Counted from the first letter of the stretch, positions 44,281 through 56,512 are shown. The stretch is DNA of 64,000 bases from Alkalimonas amylolytica (GCF_900107845.1 NZ_FNRM01000010.1:39381-103380), one strand, 5' to 3'. A program made the numbers and translations. Notes: generated from the sequence alone by a model not told the origin.

Positions 44281-45465
44281 ATGGCTAAGGCTAAATTTGA
44301 ACGCGTAAAACCGCACGTAAACGTAGGCACCATCGGCCACGTTGACCACGGTAAAACAACTCTGACTGCAGCTATCACCAACGTGCTGGCAAAGCATTAC
44401 GGCGGTCAGGCATTTGCTTTTGATCAAATCGACAAAGCACCGGAAGAAAAAGCGCGTGGTATTACCATCAATACCTCTCACGTAGAATACGACACGCCGT
44501 CACGTCACTATGCGCACGTTGACTGCCCAGGTCACGCAGACTACGTGAAAAACATGATTACCGGTGCAGCGCAGATGGACGGCGCAATTCTGGTAGTAGC
44601 GGCGACAGACGGCCCAATGCCACAAACGCGTGAGCACATCCTGTTATCACGTCAGGTAGGTGTTCCGTTCATCATCGTGTTCATGAACAAATGTGACATG
44701 GTTGATGACGAAGAGCTGTTAGAGCTGGTAGAGATGGAAGTGCGTGAGCTTCTGTCAGACTACGACTTCCCAGGTGACGACCTGCCAGTTATTCAGGGTT
44801 CAGCTCTGAAAGCATTGGAAGGCGACGCGAAGTGGGAAGAAAAAATCATCGAGCTGGGCAATGCGCTGGATACTTACATTCCAGAGCCAGTGCGCGCGAT
44901 TGATAAGCCATTCATCATGCCAATCGAAGACGTGTTCTCAATTGCAGGCCGTGGTACCGTAGTGACTGGTCGTGTAGAGCAGGGCATCATCAAAGTTGGT
45001 GAAGAAGTTGAGATTGTTGGTATCCGTGATACCACCAAGACCACTTGTACTGGTGTAGAGATGTTCCGCAAGCTGCTGGACGAAGGCCGTGCTGGTGAGA
45101 ACGTAGGTGCGCTGTTGCGTGGAACCAAGCGTGAAGACGTAGAACGTGGTCAGGTACTGGCGAAGCCAGGCTCCATCAAGCCACACACCAAGTTTGAAGG
45201 TGAAGTGTACGTATTGTCCAAAGACGAAGGTGGCCGTCATACGCCATTCTTCAAAGGCTACCGTCCACAGTTCTACTTCCGTACTACAGACGTAACTGGA
45301 GCAGTAGAGTTGCCAGAAGGCGTTGAGATGGTCATGCCAGGCGACAACCTGAAGTTTGTGGTTGAGCTGATTGCACCAATCGCGATGGACGAAGGTCTGC
45401 GGTTCGCAATCCGTGAAGGCGGCCGTACGGTAGGTGCTGGTGTTGTATCAAAAATCATCGCTTAA
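44281..45465 (+). CDS. tuf: Elongation factor Tu
   Basis: 394 residues. The GTPase that brings aminoacyl-tRNA to the ribosome. G1 [10 protein letters not shown]3 DCPGH, G4 NKCD and G5 GSAL are intact, and the beta-barrel domains follow. Codon use is strongly biased as in highly expressed genes. It follows the four tRNAs (tufB arrangement), but a terminator comes next and no secE-nusG. Confidence 0.99.
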   Translation: MAKAKFERVKPHVNVGTIGHVDHGKTTLTAAITNVLAKHYGGQAFAFDQIDKAPEEKARGITINTSHVEYDTPSRHYAHVDCPGHADYVKNMITGAAQMDGAILVVAATDGPMPQTREHILLSRQVGVPFIIVFMNKCDMVDDEELLELVEMEVRELLSDYDFPGDDLPVIQGSALKALEGDAKWEEKIIELGNALDTYIPEPVRAIDKPFIMPIEDVFSIAGRGTVVTGRVEQGIIKVGEEVEIVGIRDTTKTTCTGVEMFRKLLDEGRAGENVGALLRGTKREDVERGQVLAKPGSIKPHTKFEGEVYVLSKDEGGRHTPFFKGYRPQFYFRTTDVTGAVELPEGVEMVMPGDNLKFVVELIAPIAMDEGLRFAIREGGRTVGAGVVSKIIA

Positions 45466-45484
45466 TTGCCGGTGATGTAAGAAG

Positions 45485-45510
45485 AAGGCTCCGTAAGGGG
45501 CCTTTTTTTT
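45485..45510 (+). terminator. Intrinsic terminator of the tRNA-tuf operon
   Basis: AGGCTCC (45486-45492) pairs with GGGGCCT (45497-45503), including one G-T pair, over the tetraloop GTAA, followed by T8. Confidence 0.93.
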
Positions 45511-45604
45511 GTGCTGTTTTTGCCTTAAGACAAATTCAAACACTTGTTTGAAAGCTGACATTATGCGAAGCTGCTAACAGATCCGTCCAGTTAGGAGACC
45601 AATA

Positions 45605-47311
45605 ATGAGTCAGTATCTAGCCCCGCTCAACGACATGAAGTTCCAGTTGTTTGATGTCTGGCAAGTCCAGCAGCACTGGCAAGAGGTGCCTGCGCTGGCC
45701 GAGCAGCTCGAACCCGAAACCGCCGAAGCCATTCTGCAGGAAGCCGCGAAGATCTGTGAGCAACAAATCGCGCCTTTAAGCCAGCAGGCTGACATGACCG
45801 GTGTGCAGCTGCACGATGGTGTTGTGACAACCCCTGAGCATTATCAGGCAAATTACCGCGCCTGGTGCGAGGGTGGCTGGGCCGGTTTTAGTGGCGATCC
45901 TGAGTACGGTGGCATGGGCATGCCTAAAGTGCTGTCGATGATGCTGGATGAAATGATGTGCAGCGCCGACATCGCCTTCTCACTCTATCCTGGTCTGACT
46001 GCAGGGGCCTGCGTCACTTTGCAGCAATACGCCACAGATGAAGTTAAGGCTCTTTATCTGCCAAAACTTTACAGCGGAGAATGGTCAGCAACTATGTGCC
46101 TGACCGAAAGCCATGCCGGCTCCGATTTGGGTTTAATGCGCAGCAAAGCGGAGCCACAACAGGATGGTAGCTATCGCATTAGTGGCAGTAAAATCTTTAT
46201 CACTGCCGGGGAGCATGATCTTACCGAGAATATTATTCATCTGGTATTGGCCAAGTTGCCGGATGCCCCAGCCGGTAGTCGCGGCATTTCATTATTTATT
46301 GTACCGAAGCTTATACCGGATGCTGCCGGCAACCCGGGGCAGCGTAATGCACTCCATTGCGGCTCCATCGAACACAAAATGGGCATTCATGCATCCGCTA
46401 CCTGTGTCATGAACTTTGATGGAGCTACCGGCTATTTGCTGGGAGAGCCGCACAAAGGGCTGGCGGCCATGTTTACGATGATGAATTATGAGCGCCTTGC
46501 GATGGGCAGTCAGGGCCTTGGAGCTGCAGAGCGAGCTTGGCAAAATGCGCTGGCATATGCCCATGATCGGTTGCAGGGCCGTATCACTGAACGTGATGCC
46601 AATAAAGCCGAGCCTATCATCCGTCACCCGGATGTACAGCGAATGTTGCATACCATACAGTCATTAAACGAAGCAGGCCGGAGCTTTTCTACCTGGGTCG
46701 CGCTGCAGCTGGATAAAGCTAAATACAGTGGTGATGAACAAGGGCAGCAACTGGCGAATTTACTCACGCCCATTGCCAAAGCTTTTATGACTGACCTGGG
46801 ACTCGAATGTACCGTTCATGCACAGCAGGTGTTTGGTGGCCATGGGTACATCAAAGAATGGGGCATGGAGCAATTGGTGCGTGATGTGCGGATTGCCCAA
46901 ATCTACGAAGGTACCAATGGCATTCAGGCCGCTGATTTTATGTTGCGGAAAGTGGCTGGTGATAAGGGAGCTGTACTACTGGCGCTGTTTGCAGAGATTG
47001 AACATTGGCTGGATGCAGCCAATCCACAGCATCAACAGTTAGCCGCCTACTTACAAAGATCCAGCGTGTTGACGCAATCTTTGCTCCAACGTGCTGCAGA
47101 GAATAAAGCCCTGTTAGCAGACTATGCCTACGAGTTTATGACGTTGAATGGCTACCTGCTCTATGGCTATATGTGGCTAAAGCAAGTCGATGCATTGGAG
47201 CGCGCTGAGATTGCGATTGAAACAAAGCACCAAAAACAGCAGATGGCTGACTTCTATTTCAAGCGCATCTTGCCACGTGCTGAGGCATTGTTATTGATCA
47301 TGCAGGAATAA
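45605..47311 (+). CDS. Acyl-CoA dehydrogenase
   Basis: 568 residues, longer than the common 380-residue form because of a C-terminal domain (residues 460-568) like that of FadE-type bacterial enzymes for medium or long chains. FAD/substrate region MCLTESHAGSDLGLMRSKA, GIHASATCVMNFDGA, NYERLAMGSQGLGAAERAWQNALAYAHDRLQGR and the catalytic-Glu region RDVRIAQIYEGTNGIQAADFML are clear. It oxidises acyl-CoA to enoyl-CoA, with electrons to ETF. Its place between tuf and the S10 operon is unusual. Confidence 0.93.
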   Translation: MSQYLAPLNDMKFQLFDVWQVQQHWQEVPALAEQLEPETAEAILQEAAKICEQQIAPLSQQADMTGVQLHDGVVTTPEHYQANYRAWCEGGWAGFSGDPEYGGMGMPKVLSMMLDEMMCSADIAFSLYPGLTAGACVTLQQYATDEVKALYLPKLYSGEWSATMCLTESHAGSDLGLMRSKAEPQQDGSYRISGSKIFITAGEHDLTENIIHLVLAKLPDAPAGSRGISLFIVPKLIPDAAGNPGQRNALHCGSIEHKMGIHASATCVMNFDGATGYLLGEPHKGLAAMFTMMNYERLAMGSQGLGAAERAWQNALAYAHDRLQGRITERDANKAEPIIRHPDVQRMLHTIQSLNEAGRSFSTWVALQLDKAKYSGDEQGQQLANLLTPIAKAFMTDLGLECTVHAQQVFGGHGYIKEWGMEQLVRDVRIAQIYEGTNGIQAADFMLRKVAGDKGAVLLALFAEIEHWLDAANPQHQQLAAYLQRSSVLTQSLLQRAAENKALLADYAYEFMTLNGYLLYGYMWLKQVDALERAEIAIETKHQKQQMADFYFKRILPRAEALLLIMQE

Positions 47312-47327
47312 ATGGGCAAAAAATTTA

Positions 47328-47356
47328 CAATAAAGGCGCGTTCTGCGCTTTTATTG
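47328..47356. terminator. Strong hairpin between acyl-CoA dehydrogenase and pldA
   Basis: CAATAAAGGCGC (47328-47339) pairs with GCGCTTTTATTG (47345-47356), 12 pairs including one G-T, over a 5-base loop. The A-run on the left and T-run on the right arm make it look like a two-way terminator. Confidence 0.7.
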
Positions 47357-47394
47357 TATGATGAGCCATCCGTAGCCGTATTGAGGAGGCAGGT

Positions 47395-48258
47395 ATGCGT
47401 TCCCTGGTGGTGTTTGTCCTGGTATTGGTCAGCATGCCTATGCTGGCGATGGATGCGTTGGATAAAAGGATGAGCGAAGAGGACTGGGATAACTACTCCC
47501 CCTTTACTTTGCTGCCCCATCGCAATAACTACCTGCAGCCGCTGAGTTACGCCAAAGGTTTGCGTGAAACCATCAACCGGGATGGTGACAGCGCCCCGAT
47601 GGAGCGGTTTGAAACCAAGTTCCAGCTTAGTCTGAAAACACCTTTATGGAGCCGGGTGTATCAGGATAAAGGCTACGTGTTTTTTGCCTTCACCCAGCAG
47701 GCGTATTGGCAGTCCTACAACAGTGCCGTGTCCTCACCTTTTCGAGAAACTAACTACGAACCAGAGCTGATTCTGGCATTCCCACATTTTTACGGAGTGG
47801 ATCAGGCTGCCAGCCGTATCATCAGTATCAGCCTGTCGCATCAGTCCAATGGCCGCGCAGGAGAACTATCGCGGAGTTGGAATCGATTAAAACTCAATTG
47901 GATTGGCTCAATTGGTGATGTTTTTGTCAGTGTCACACCCTGGTATCGTTTTCCGGAGCGTGAAAAGCGTTTTGAAGGGGACCCTAAAGGCGATGACAAT
48001 CCGGATATTAGTCATTATATGGGCTATTTCGAGATCTCAGCCGCTTACAAAAATCAAAGTGAAACCTACCGGATGATGCTCAGAAACAATCTTAAAAGCG
48101 ATAACAAAGGGGCTTTACAACTGTCTTATTCCAGGCCAATGAACAAGTACCTACGCTGGTACGTATCATTTTTTACCGGTTACGGCGACAGTTTGATTGA
48201 CTACAACCGGCCAGTCACCCGCTTTGGTTTAGGTTTTGAACTGAACGATGTGATCTAG
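47395..48258 (+). CDS. pldA: Outer-membrane phospholipase A1
   Basis: 287 residues. Signal peptide to about residue 18, then a beta-barrel. The catalytic triad of OMPLA is present with exact spacing: His149 and Ser151 in SLSHQSNGR and Asn163 in SRSWNRLKL (2 and 12 apart, as His142, Ser144, Asn156 in the E. coli mature enzyme). It degrades misplaced phospholipids in the outer leaflet. It has an AGGAGG site before ATG. Confidence 0.94.
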   Translation: MRSLVVFVLVLVSMPMLAMDALDKRMSEEDWDNYSPFTLLPHRNNYLQPLSYAKGLRETINRDGDSAPMERFETKFQLSLKTPLWSRVYQDKGYVFFAFTQQAYWQSYNSAVSSPFRETNYEPELILAFPHFYGVDQAASRIISISLSHQSNGRAGELSRSWNRLKLNWIGSIGDVFVSVTPWYRFPEREKRFEGDPKGDDNPDISHYMGYFEISAAYKNQSETYRMMLRNNLKSDNKGALQLSYSRPMNKYLRWYVSFFTGYGDSLIDYNRPVTRFGLGFELNDVI

Positions 48259-48282
48259 CTACCAACGAAATACAGAAACCGC

Positions 48283-48310
48283 TTGAGTTTTCATCACAAT
48301 TCTATATAAT
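48283..48310 (+). promoter_or_regulatory. S10 operon promoter
   Basis: TTGAGT (48283-48288), 16 bases, TATAAT (48305-48310), then the GC-rich discriminator GCGCG, 162 bases before rpsJ. Confidence 0.8.
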
Positions 48311-48317
48311 GCGCGTC

Positions 48318-48783
<466 letters not shown>

Positions 48784-48812
48784 CAAGACAGGTTTTAAGA
48801 GAGGTTTAGGAA

Positions 48813-49451
48813 ATGGCTATCGGTTTAGTCGGTCGTAAAGTAGGAATGACCCGCATCTTCACTGAAGATGGCGTCTCTATTCCTGTTACCGTAATCGAAG
48901 CGACACCAAATCGCGTGACTGCTGTGAAGTCTCAAGAGACTGACGGCTACAGCGCGTTGCAAGTGACTGCTGGTACTGTGAAGGCAAGCCGCCTGAGCAA
49001 GCCAGAAGCTGGTCACTTCGCTAAAGTAGGTGTTGAAGCTGGTCGTGGTCTGTGGGAATTCCGTTTGGCAGACAATGAAAGCAACGACATCCAGGTGGGT
49101 AGCGAGATTACTGTTGAAATTTTCGCGGAAACCAAGAAAGTTGATGTGGTTGGCACATCAAAAGGTAAGGGTTTCGCTGGTGGCGTTAAACGCTGGAACT
49201 TCCGCACCCAGGATGCTACGCACGGTAACTCTTTGTCACACCGTGCACCAGGTTCGATTGGTCAAAACCAATCACCAGGTAAAGTATTCAAAGGTAAGAA
49301 GATGGCCGGTCACATGGGCGCTGAGCGCGTGACAGTCCAGTCTCTGGAAGTGGTCCGTGTTGATGCAGAGCGTAACATCCTGCTGGTAAAAGGTGCTGTA
49401 CCTGGTGCCATCGGCGGCGATGTGATCGTGAAGCCTGCGGTCAAAAGCTAA
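48813..49451 (+). CDS. rplC: 50S ribosomal protein L3
   Basis: 212 residues. Starts [16 protein letters not shown] and has the loop [28 protein letters not shown] near the peptidyl-transferase centre; the Gln in GQNQ is the site PrmB methylates in E. coli. Assembly-initiator protein of the 50S subunit. Strong AGAGAGGTTTAGGA site. Confidence 0.99.
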   Translation: MAIGLVGRKVGMTRIFTEDGVSIPVTVIEATPNRVTAVKSQETDGYSALQVTAGTVKASRLSKPEAGHFAKVGVEAGRGLWEFRLADNESNDIQVGSEITVEIFAETKKVDVVGTSKGKGFAGGVKRWNFRTQDATHGNSLSHRAPGSIGQNQSPGKVFKGKKMAGHMGAERVTVQSLEVVRVDAERNILLVKGAVPGAIGGDVIVKPAVKS

Positions 49452-49469
49452 CGTCTGGGGAGATAAGTG

Positions 49470-50075
49470 ATGGAATTAGCATTACGGGACGCAAAAGGCG
49501 TTCTTGAAGTTTCCGAAGCGACCTTTGGACGTGAATTTAACGAAGCGCTGGTTCACCAGGTCGTTGTTGCGTATGCAGCAGGTGCCCGTCAGGGAAGCCG
49601 TGCTCAGAAAACGCGTTCAGAAGTTCGCGGTGGCGGCAAGAAGCCATGGCGTCAAAAAGGTACTGGCCGTGCCCGTGCCGGTACAATCCGCAGCCCTATC
49701 TGGCGCAGCGGTGGTGTGACTTTTGCGGCCAAGCCACAAGATCACAGCCAGAAAGTAAATCGTAAAATGTACCGTGGTGCCATCAGAAGTATTCTGTCTG
49801 AGCTGGTACGCCAGGATCGCCTGGTTGTGGTAGAAAACTTCACCGTTGAAACGCCGAAGACCAAAGAATTGGTTGGCAAGCTGAAAGCGATGGAGCTGAA
49901 AGACGTGCTGATCGTGACCAACGATGTCGATGAGAACTTGTTCTTATCAGCGCGCAACCTGTACAAGGTTGACGTGCGTGATGTTCACGGTATTGATCCA
50001 GCCAGTCTGATTGCCTTTGATAAAGTGCTGATGACAGCTGCTGCGGTGAAACAACTTGAGGAGCTGTTAGCATGA
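49470..50075 (+). CDS. rplD: 50S ribosomal protein L4
   Basis: 201 residues; I start at ATG 49470 to match the family (an in-frame GTG is at 49467). [29 protein letters not shown] is the exit-tunnel loop region. L4 is the autoregulator of the S10 operon through the leader. Its TAG overlaps the rplW start. Confidence 0.99.
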   Translation: MELALRDAKGVLEVSEATFGREFNEALVHQVVVAYAAGARQGSRAQKTRSEVRGGGKKPWRQKGTGRARAGTIRSPIWRSGGVTFAAKPQDHSQKVNRKMYRGAIRSILSELVRQDRLVVVENFTVETPKTKELVGKLKAMELKDVLIVTNDVDENLFLSARNLYKVDVRDVHGIDPASLIAFDKVLMTAAAVKQLEELLA

Positions 50076-50374
50076 TGCGCGAAGAACGTTTGCTGAAAGT
50101 AATTCTTGCTCCGCATGTATCTGAAAAGAGCACCATTGCGGCAGAAAACTTCAACACCGTCGTTTTCAAAGTAGCTACTACTGCGACCAAAGCCGATATC
50201 AAAGCTGCTGTACAAAAGCTGTTTGATGTCGAAGTCACTGCTGTAAACACGGTCAACGTGAAGGGTAAAACCAAGCGTACCGGTTTGCGCGTGGGCAAGC
50301 GTAGCGACTGGAAAAAGGCCTACGTCACCCTGAAAGAAGGCAGCGAAATCGATTTCGTTGGCGGCGCTGAGTAA
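50072..50374 (+). CDS. rplW: 50S ribosomal protein L23
   Basis: 100 residues. [21 protein letters not shown] matches the family start. L23 sits at the tunnel exit and docks SRP and trigger factor. Overlaps rplD by four bases (ATGA type), so translation is coupled. Confidence 0.99.
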   Translation: MMREERLLKVILAPHVSEKSTIAAENFNTVVFKVATTATKADIKAAVQKLFDVEVTAVNTVNVKGKTKRTGLRVGKRSDWKKAYVTLKEGSEIDFVGGAE

Positions 50375-50390
50375 GAAGAGGAGTTAGGAA

Positions 50391-51215
<825 letters not shown>

Positions 51216-51222
51216 TTTGTGA

Positions 51223-51510
<288 letters not shown>

Positions 51511-51520
51511 GGGGTGAATC

Positions 51521-51853
51521 ATGCAAGCATTAGCTAAACACAAATTTGCCCGTTCTTCTGCACAGAAAGCTCGTCTGGTTGCTGATCAGATCCGCGGACT
51601 GCCAGTAGATAAGGCGTTGGATATCCTGACGTACAGCCCGAAAAAAGCTGCACATCTGGTGAAAAATGTCCTTTTATCAGCCGTAGCCAACGCAGAGCAC
51701 AACGAAGGTGCTGACATTGATACGTTGAAAGTGCAAACCATCTTTGTAGATGAAGCACCATCGATGAAGCGTATCAAGCCACGCGCTAAAGGCCGTGCTG
51801 ACCGTATCGTCAAGCGTACCAGTCACATTACTGTGATCGTAGCTGATAACTAG
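51521..51853 (+). CDS. rplV: 50S ribosomal protein L22
   Basis: 110 residues. [27 protein letters not shown], then the tunnel hairpin [27 protein letters not shown], the region where macrolide resistance changes occur. No change is apparent here. Confidence 0.99.
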   Translation: MQALAKHKFARSSAQKARLVADQIRGLPVDKALDILTYSPKKAAHLVKNVLLSAVANAEHNEGADIDTLKVQTIFVDEAPSMKRIKPRAKGRADRIVKRTSHITVIVADN

Positions 51854-51862
51854 GAGTGAGAA

Positions 51863-52573
51863 ATGGGACAGAAAGTACATCCTAACGGGATTCGCCTAGG
51901 TATCACTAAGCCTTGGAGCTCGACCTGGTTCGCGAATTCGAAAGACTTTCCGGACTTCCTGAATGGTGATTTCAAGGTGCGTCAGTACCTGACCAAAGAA
52001 CTGAAATCAGCTTCTGTAAGCCGGATTGATATCGAGCGTCCAGCCAAGAGCATCCGTGTGACTATTCACACCGCTCGTCCAGGCATCGTGATCGGTAAAA
52101 AAGGTGAAGATGTTGAGAAACTGCGCAAGCGCGTTGCAGCGATTGCAGGCGTACCTGCTCAGATCAATATCTCTGAGATTCGTAAACCTGAGCTGGATGC
52201 CAAACTGGTTGCTGACAACATCAGCAGTCAGCTGGAGCGTCGTGTCATGTTCCGTCGCGCCATGAAGCGTGCGGTACAAAATGCGATGCGCACTGGCGCA
52301 AAAGGCATCAAGGTTGAAGTAAGCGGTCGTTTGGGCGGTGCAGAAATTGCCCGTACCGAGTGGTACCGTGAAGGTCGTGTACCGCTGCATACACTGCGGG
52401 CTGACATTGACTATTCAACCTCTGAAGCATTAACCACTTACGGTATCATTGGTGTGAAAGTGTGGATCTTTAAAGGAGAAATCCTGGGTCAACTGCCTTT
52501 GGCAAACAGCAACACCAACAACACGAATCAGCCTAAAGCGCCGAAGAAAGCTGCCGGCCGTAAAGGTAAGTAG
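51863..52573 (+). CDS. rpsC: 30S ribosomal protein S3
   Basis: 236 residues. [16 protein letters not shown] domain with [18 protein letters not shown], and the C-terminal domain [28 protein letters not shown]. The tail is Asn/Lys rich ([22 protein letters not shown]). It forms part of the mRNA entry channel. Confidence 0.99.
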   Translation: MGQKVHPNGIRLGITKPWSSTWFANSKDFPDFLNGDFKVRQYLTKELKSASVSRIDIERPAKSIRVTIHTARPGIVIGKKGEDVEKLRKRVAAIAGVPAQINISEIRKPELDAKLVADNISSQLERRVMFRRAMKRAVQNAMRTGAKGIKVEVSGRLGGAEIARTEWYREGRVPLHTLRADIDYSTSEALTTYGIIGVKVWIFKGEILGQLPLANSNTNNTNQPKAPKKAAGRKGK

Positions 52574-52585
52574 GGGTATTGAGCG

Positions 52586-52999
52586 ATGTTGCAACCAAAA
52601 CGAACTAAATTTCGTAAAGTGCATAAAGGCCGTAACCGTGGCCTGTCGCAAGTAGGCGACAAGGTCAGCTTTGGTACCTATGCACTGAAATCTGTTGAGC
52701 GCGGTCAGATGACTTCGCGTCAAATCGAAGCTGCCCGTCGTGCGATGACTCGTGCGGTGAAGCGTGTTGGTAAAATCTGGATCCGCGTGTTCCCAGACAA
52801 GCCAATCACCACCAAGCCGCTGGAAGTGCGGATGGGTAGCGGTAAGGGTTCTGTTGATTACTGGGTATGCCAAATTAAACCTGGCAAAGTTCTGTATGAA
52901 ATGGACGGCGTATCGGAAGAGCTTGCTCGCCATGCGTTCTCCCTGGCCGCTGCTAAGCTTCCATTTAAGACCACCTTTGTTACGCGGACGGTAATGTAA
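52586..52999 (+). CDS. rplP: 50S ribosomal protein L16
   Basis: 137 residues. [20 protein letters not shown], then [45 protein letters not shown]; the Arg in EVRMGSG region is the YcfD hydroxylation site in E. coli. Its TAA overlaps the rpmC ATG (TAATG). Confidence 0.99.
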   Translation: MLQPKRTKFRKVHKGRNRGLSQVGDKVSFGTYALKSVERGQMTSRQIEAARRAMTRAVKRVGKIWIRVFPDKPITTKPLEVRMGSGKGSVDYWVCQIKPGKVLYEMDGVSEELARHAFSLAAAKLPFKTTFVTRTVM

Positions 53000-53190
53000 T
53001 GAAAGCGAGCGAACTGAAAGCAAAAAGCGTTGAAGAGTTGAACGCTGAACTCCTGAGCTTACTGCGTGAGCAATTCAATTTGCGCATGCAGGCCAGCACA
53101 GGTCAACTGGCTCAAACTCATCTGCTGAAGAACGTACGTCGCGATATCGCGCGTGTAAAGACAATCTTGACTGAGAAGGCAGGTGCGTAA
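52999..53190 (+). CDS. rpmC: 50S ribosomal protein L29
   Basis: 63 residues. [31 protein letters not shown] and the C-terminal [16 protein letters not shown] helix. At the tunnel exit next to L23. One-base overlaps with both rplP and rpsQ. Confidence 0.99.
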   Translation: MKASELKAKSVEELNAELLSLLREQFNLRMQASTGQLAQTHLLKNVRRDIARVKTILTEKAGA

Positions 53191-53444
53191 TGAGTGAACA
53201 AAACACCCGTACACTGCAAGGTAAAGTGGTTAGCGACAAAATGGATAAATCCATTGTGGTAGCCATCGAACGCCAGGTGAAGCACCCTATTTATGGGAAA
53301 CTCATCAAGCGCACGACCAAATTGCACGTTCATGATGAAACAAACCAGTGTAAAGCAGGCGACATCGTCATCATTCGTGAGTGTCGTCCACTGTCCAAGA
53401 CCAAGTCCTGGACTCTGGTGAACGTCGTAGAATCTGCATCCTAA
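53190..53444 (+). CDS. rpsQ: 30S ribosomal protein S17
   Basis: 84 residues. [30 protein letters not shown] and [21 protein letters not shown]. Last gene of the S10 operon here; an intrinsic terminator follows 16 bases after the stop. Confidence 0.99.
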   Translation: MSEQNTRTLQGKVVSDKMDKSIVVAIERQVKHPIYGKLIKRTTKLHVHDETNQCKAGDIVIIRECRPLSKTKSWTLVNVVESAS

Positions 53445-53460
53445 GCAGGGTGAAGATAGA

Positions 53461-53487
53461 AGCGGCCCGATAAGGGCCGCTTTTTTT
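53461..53487 (+). terminator. Intrinsic terminator at the end of the S10 operon
   Basis: AGCGGCCC (53461-53468) pairs with GGGCCGCT (53474-53481) over the 5-base loop GATAA, followed by a T7 run. This cleanly separates the S10 and spc operons. Confidence 0.95.
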
Positions 53488-53500
53488 ATTGGATAACTAC

Positions 53501-53526
53501 CACTTTATATAAAGTGCTGTTATAAT
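53501..53526 (+). promoter_or_regulatory. spc operon promoter (extended -10) with adjoining palindrome
   Basis: TATAAT at 53521-53526 is preceded by TG at 53518-53519, an extended -10 element. No -35 box is apparent at 16-18 bases upstream; instead a perfect 16-base palindrome, CACTTTATATAAAGTG (53501-53516), lies there. It could be a regulator site overlapping the promoter. Confidence 0.65.
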
Positions 53527-53612
53527 CACGCGCCCTTCGTCTAAGAGGGGAATTTCTATTTGTATGCAGCTTGACCCGAAAGGGTTAATTAAGTGGATAA
53601 CGGAGCACTAAG

Positions 53613-53981
53613 ATGATCCAGATGCAATCTATGCTGGATGTCGCTGATAACAGCGGCGCTCGCAGCGTAATGTGTATTAAGGTCTTAGGTGGTTCTCACC
53701 GCCGCTATGCTGCAATTGGTGATGTCATCAAAGTTACTGTGAAAGAAGCAATTCCTCGCGGTAAAGTGAAAAAAGGTGACGTACTGAATGCAGTGGTGGT
53801 GCGAACGCGGAAAGGCGTACGTCGTCAGGACGGGTCATTAATCCGTTTTGATCGCAATGCAGCGGTGTTATTGAACACCAAGCTGGAACCGATCGGTACA
53901 CGTATCTTCGGACCTGTGACACGTGAACTTCGTGGCGATAAGTTTATGAAGATCGTGTCTCTGGCACCAGAAGTACTGTAA
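53613..53981 (+). CDS. rplN: 50S ribosomal protein L14
   Basis: 122 residues. [28 protein letters not shown] and the C-terminal [26 protein letters not shown]. Binds L19 and bridges to the 30S. First gene of the spc operon, 87 bases after the promoter. Confidence 0.99.
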   Translation: MIQMQSMLDVADNSGARSVMCIKVLGGSHRRYAAIGDVIKVTVKEAIPRGKVKKGDVLNAVVVRTRKGVRRQDGSLIRFDRNAAVLLNTKLEPIGTRIFGPVTRELRGDKFMKIVSLAPEVL

Positions 53982-53990
53982 GGAGTCACC

Positions 53991-54305
53991 ATGGCAACTA
54001 AAATCCGTCGTGATGACGAGGTAATTGTTCTTGCTGGCAAGGACAAAGGTAAAACCGGCAAGGTCACCAAAGTATTGTTGGCTGAAAACCGTGTTTATGT
54101 TTCAGGCGTGAATCTGGTGAAAAAACACCAGAAACCAGTTCCTGCGTTAAACCAGGCTGGTGGCATCGTCGAGAAAGAAGCCTCGATTCACGTATCAAAC
54201 GTAGCGATTGTCAATCCGAAGACCGGAAAGGCAGATCGTGTTGGTTTCCGTTTTGAAGAAGGCAAGAAAGTACGCTTCTTCAAATCGAATAATGAAGTAA
54301 TCTAA
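53991..54305 (+). CDS. rplX: 50S ribosomal protein L24
   Basis: 104 residues. KOW motif [22 protein letters not shown] and [26 protein letters not shown]. Assembly initiator for the 50S. Confidence 0.99.
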   Translation: MATKIRRDDEVIVLAGKDKGKTGKVTKVLLAENRVYVSGVNLVKKHQKPVPALNQAGGIVEKEASIHVSNVAIVNPKTGKADRVGFRFEEGKKVRFFKSNNEVI

Positions 54306-54324
54306 TTGCTATTGGAGTAATACG

Positions 54325-54864
54325 ATGGCGAAACTGCATGAAATTTATAAAGACACCGTAGTTCCTGAACTGATGAAACAGTTCGGCTACACCAGCGTCA
54401 TGCAAGTCCCTCGGATTGAAAAAATCACACTCAATATGGGTGTTGGTGAAGCAGTTGCTGATAAAAAAATTCTGGAAAACGCGGTTGCAGATTTAACTGC
54501 TATCGCCGGCCAGAAGCCGCTGATCACTAAAGCGCGCAAATCAGTTGCCGGTTTCAAAATCCGTGAAGGCTACCCTATTGGCGCAAAAGTCACTCTGCGT
54601 GGCGAGCGTATGTGGGATTTCCTGGAGCGTTTGGTATCCATTGCGATTCCACGTATCCGTGACTTCCGCGGAATTAACCCTAAGTCTTTTGACGGCCGTG
54701 GGAATTTTAGCATGGGCGTGCGTGAGCAAATCATCTTCCCAGAAGTCGACTACGACAAAGTCGACGCAGTACGTGGTTTGGATATTACCATCACCACTTC
54801 TGCAGCTTCTGATGATGAAGGCCGTGCATTGCTTTCTGCATTTAACTTCCCATTCAAGAAATAA
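54325..54864 (+). CDS. rplE: 50S ribosomal protein L5
   Basis: 179 residues. [61 protein letters not shown] and [20 protein letters not shown]. Binds 5S rRNA. In E. coli S8 represses the operon at the rplE start; I did not resolve that structure here. Confidence 0.99.
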   Translation: MAKLHEIYKDTVVPELMKQFGYTSVMQVPRIEKITLNMGVGEAVADKKILENAVADLTAIAGQKPLITKARKSVAGFKIREGYPIGAKVTLRGERMWDFLERLVSIAIPRIRDFRGINPKSFDGRGNFSMGVREQIIFPEVDYDKVDAVRGLDITITTSAASDDEGRALLSAFNFPFKK

Positions 54865-54875
54865 GGTGTAGGGTT

Positions 54876-55181
54876 ATGGCAAAAAACTCAATGAAAGCGC
54901 GTGAAGAAAAGCGTGCAAAGCTGGCAGCCAAATACGCTGAAAAGCGTCACGCACTGAAAGATCTGATTGCAAACCCAACCACGTCTGATGAAGACCGTTG
55001 GGCTGCAGTTCTGCAACTGCAATCGTTACCGCGTGATTCAAGCCCGTCCCGTCAACGTAACCGTTGCCGCGTGACTGGTCGTCCGCATGGGTACCTGCGC
55101 AAGTTCGGCATGAGCCGGATCAAAGTCCGTGAAGCGGCAATGCGCGGTGAAATTCCTGGCCTTCGCAAGGCTAGCTGGTAA
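54876..55181 (+). CDS. rpsN: 30S ribosomal protein S14 (zinc-free form)
   Basis: 101 residues. The long C-minus form without the zinc-binding cysteines: only one Cys, in [29 protein letters not shown]. This is usual for gammaproteobacteria. Confidence 0.99.
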   Translation: MAKNSMKAREEKRAKLAAKYAEKRHALKDLIANPTTSDEDRWAAVLQLQSLPRDSSPSRQRNRCRVTGRPHGYLRKFGMSRIKVREAAMRGEIPGLRKASW

Positions 55182-55202
55182 GAATCACGGGAGTAACGAG
55201 CT

Positions 55203-55595
55203 ATGAGTTTACAAGATCCAGTAGCGGATATGTTTACTCGCATCCGCAACGGCCAGTCGGCTAATAAAGTTGCGGTAAAAATGCCTTCTTCGAAGTTGAA
55301 GATTGCAATTGCGAATGTATTAAAGAGTGAAGGTTACATCGAAGATTTCGCTGTAGCACAGGATGGCAAGCCTGAGCTGGAAGTTACTTTAAAGTATTTC
55401 CAGGGCAAGCCTGTAATCGAAACCATTGATCGTGTCAGCCGTCCAGGTTTGCGTATTTACAAGAAGCGCGACGAGTTACCAAAAGTAATGGGTGGTTTGG
55501 GTGTTGCTATTGTATCAACATCCAAAGGGCTGATGACTGACCGCGCTGCGCGCAAGGTTGGGATTGGTGGCGAAATCATCGGCTACGTAGCGTAA
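55203..55595 (+). CDS. rpsH: 30S ribosomal protein S8
   Basis: 130 residues. [22 protein letters not shown] and the end [27 protein letters not shown]. Binds the central domain of 16S rRNA and is the expected repressor of the spc operon. Confidence 0.99.
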   Translation: MSLQDPVADMFTRIRNGQSANKVAVKMPSSKLKIAIANVLKSEGYIEDFAVAQDGKPELEVTLKYFQGKPVIETIDRVSRPGLRIYKKRDELPKVMGGLGVAIVSTSKGLMTDRAARKVGIGGEIIGYVA

Positions 55596-55609
55596 CGGAG
55601 GGGTAATCT

Positions 55610-56143
55610 ATGTCTCGTGTAGCAAAAGCCCCCATTGCTATCCCAGCTGGTGTTCAGGTTAGCCTGAATGGCCAGACAGTAGCAGTCAAGGGTAAAAACG
55701 GCGAGTTGACAGTTGATGTCAATCCAGCGGTTGAAATTGTAATTGACGGTGATGTGGTTCGTACCACAGCACGTGAAGGTTTCGCTAACGCTATCGCACA
55801 AGCAGGTACTGCCCGCGCTCTGATCAACAACCTGGTGGCTGGTGTCACTGAAGGTTTCACGCGCAAGCTGGAACTGGTGGGTGTTGGTTACCGTGCCAAA
55901 ACCGAAGGCAAAGTGCTGAACATGAACCTGGGCTTCTCACACCCGATCAACTTCGCAATTCCGGAAGGGATCACCATTGAGACGCCTAGCCAAACTGAAG
56001 TCCTTGTCAAAGGCAGCGACAAGCAGTTGGTCGGTCAGGTTGCTGCGAACATTCGTGCGTACCGTAAGCCAGAGCCATACAAAGGCAAAGGTGTTCGTTA
56101 CGCTGATGAAAACGTGCGTCGCAAAGAAGCCAAGAAAAAGTAG
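55610..56143 (+). CDS. rplF: 50S ribosomal protein L6
   Basis: 177 residues. Two repeated alpha/beta domains; ends with the signature [24 protein letters not shown]. Lies near the factor-binding site. Confidence 0.99.
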   Translation: MSRVAKAPIAIPAGVQVSLNGQTVAVKGKNGELTVDVNPAVEIVIDGDVVRTTAREGFANAIAQAGTARALINNLVAGVTEGFTRKLELVGVGYRAKTEGKVLNMNLGFSHPINFAIPEGITIETPSQTEVLVKGSDKQLVGQVAANIRAYRKPEPYKGKGVRYADENVRRKEAKKK

Positions 56144-56152
56144 GGTAGGAAG

Positions 56153-56503
56153 ATGGATAAGAAACTTGCTCGTCTGCGTCGTGCCAAGCGTGTACGCAGA
56201 ACTATTATCGAACAAGGGGCGAATCGCCTGGTTGTGCACCGTACGCCACGTCACATCTATGCCCAGCTGATCGCACCTAATGCTGAAGTGATTGCGGCTG
56301 CGTCCTCTGTCGAGAACAGCATCCGTGAATCTTTAAAGTACACTGGTAACGTCGATGCAGCAGCTGCTGTAGGTAAAGCTGTCGCTGAGCGTGCAGTAGC
56401 CAAAGGCGTAACCGCTTGTGCTTTTGACCGTAGCGGCTTCCGGTATCATGGTCGCGTGAAAGCTTTAGCAGACGCGGCGCGTGAAGCCGGTCTTCAGTTC
56501 TAG
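56153..56503 (+). CDS. rplR: 50S ribosomal protein L18
   Basis: 116 residues. [36 protein letters not shown] and [27 protein letters not shown]. Binds 5S rRNA. Confidence 0.99.
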   Translation: MDKKLARLRRAKRVRRTIIEQGANRLVVHRTPRHIYAQLIAPNAEVIAAASSVENSIRESLKYTGNVDAAAAVGKAVAERAVAKGVTACAFDRSGFRYHGRVKALADAAREAGLQF

Positions 56504-56512
56504 GAGTAGCAC

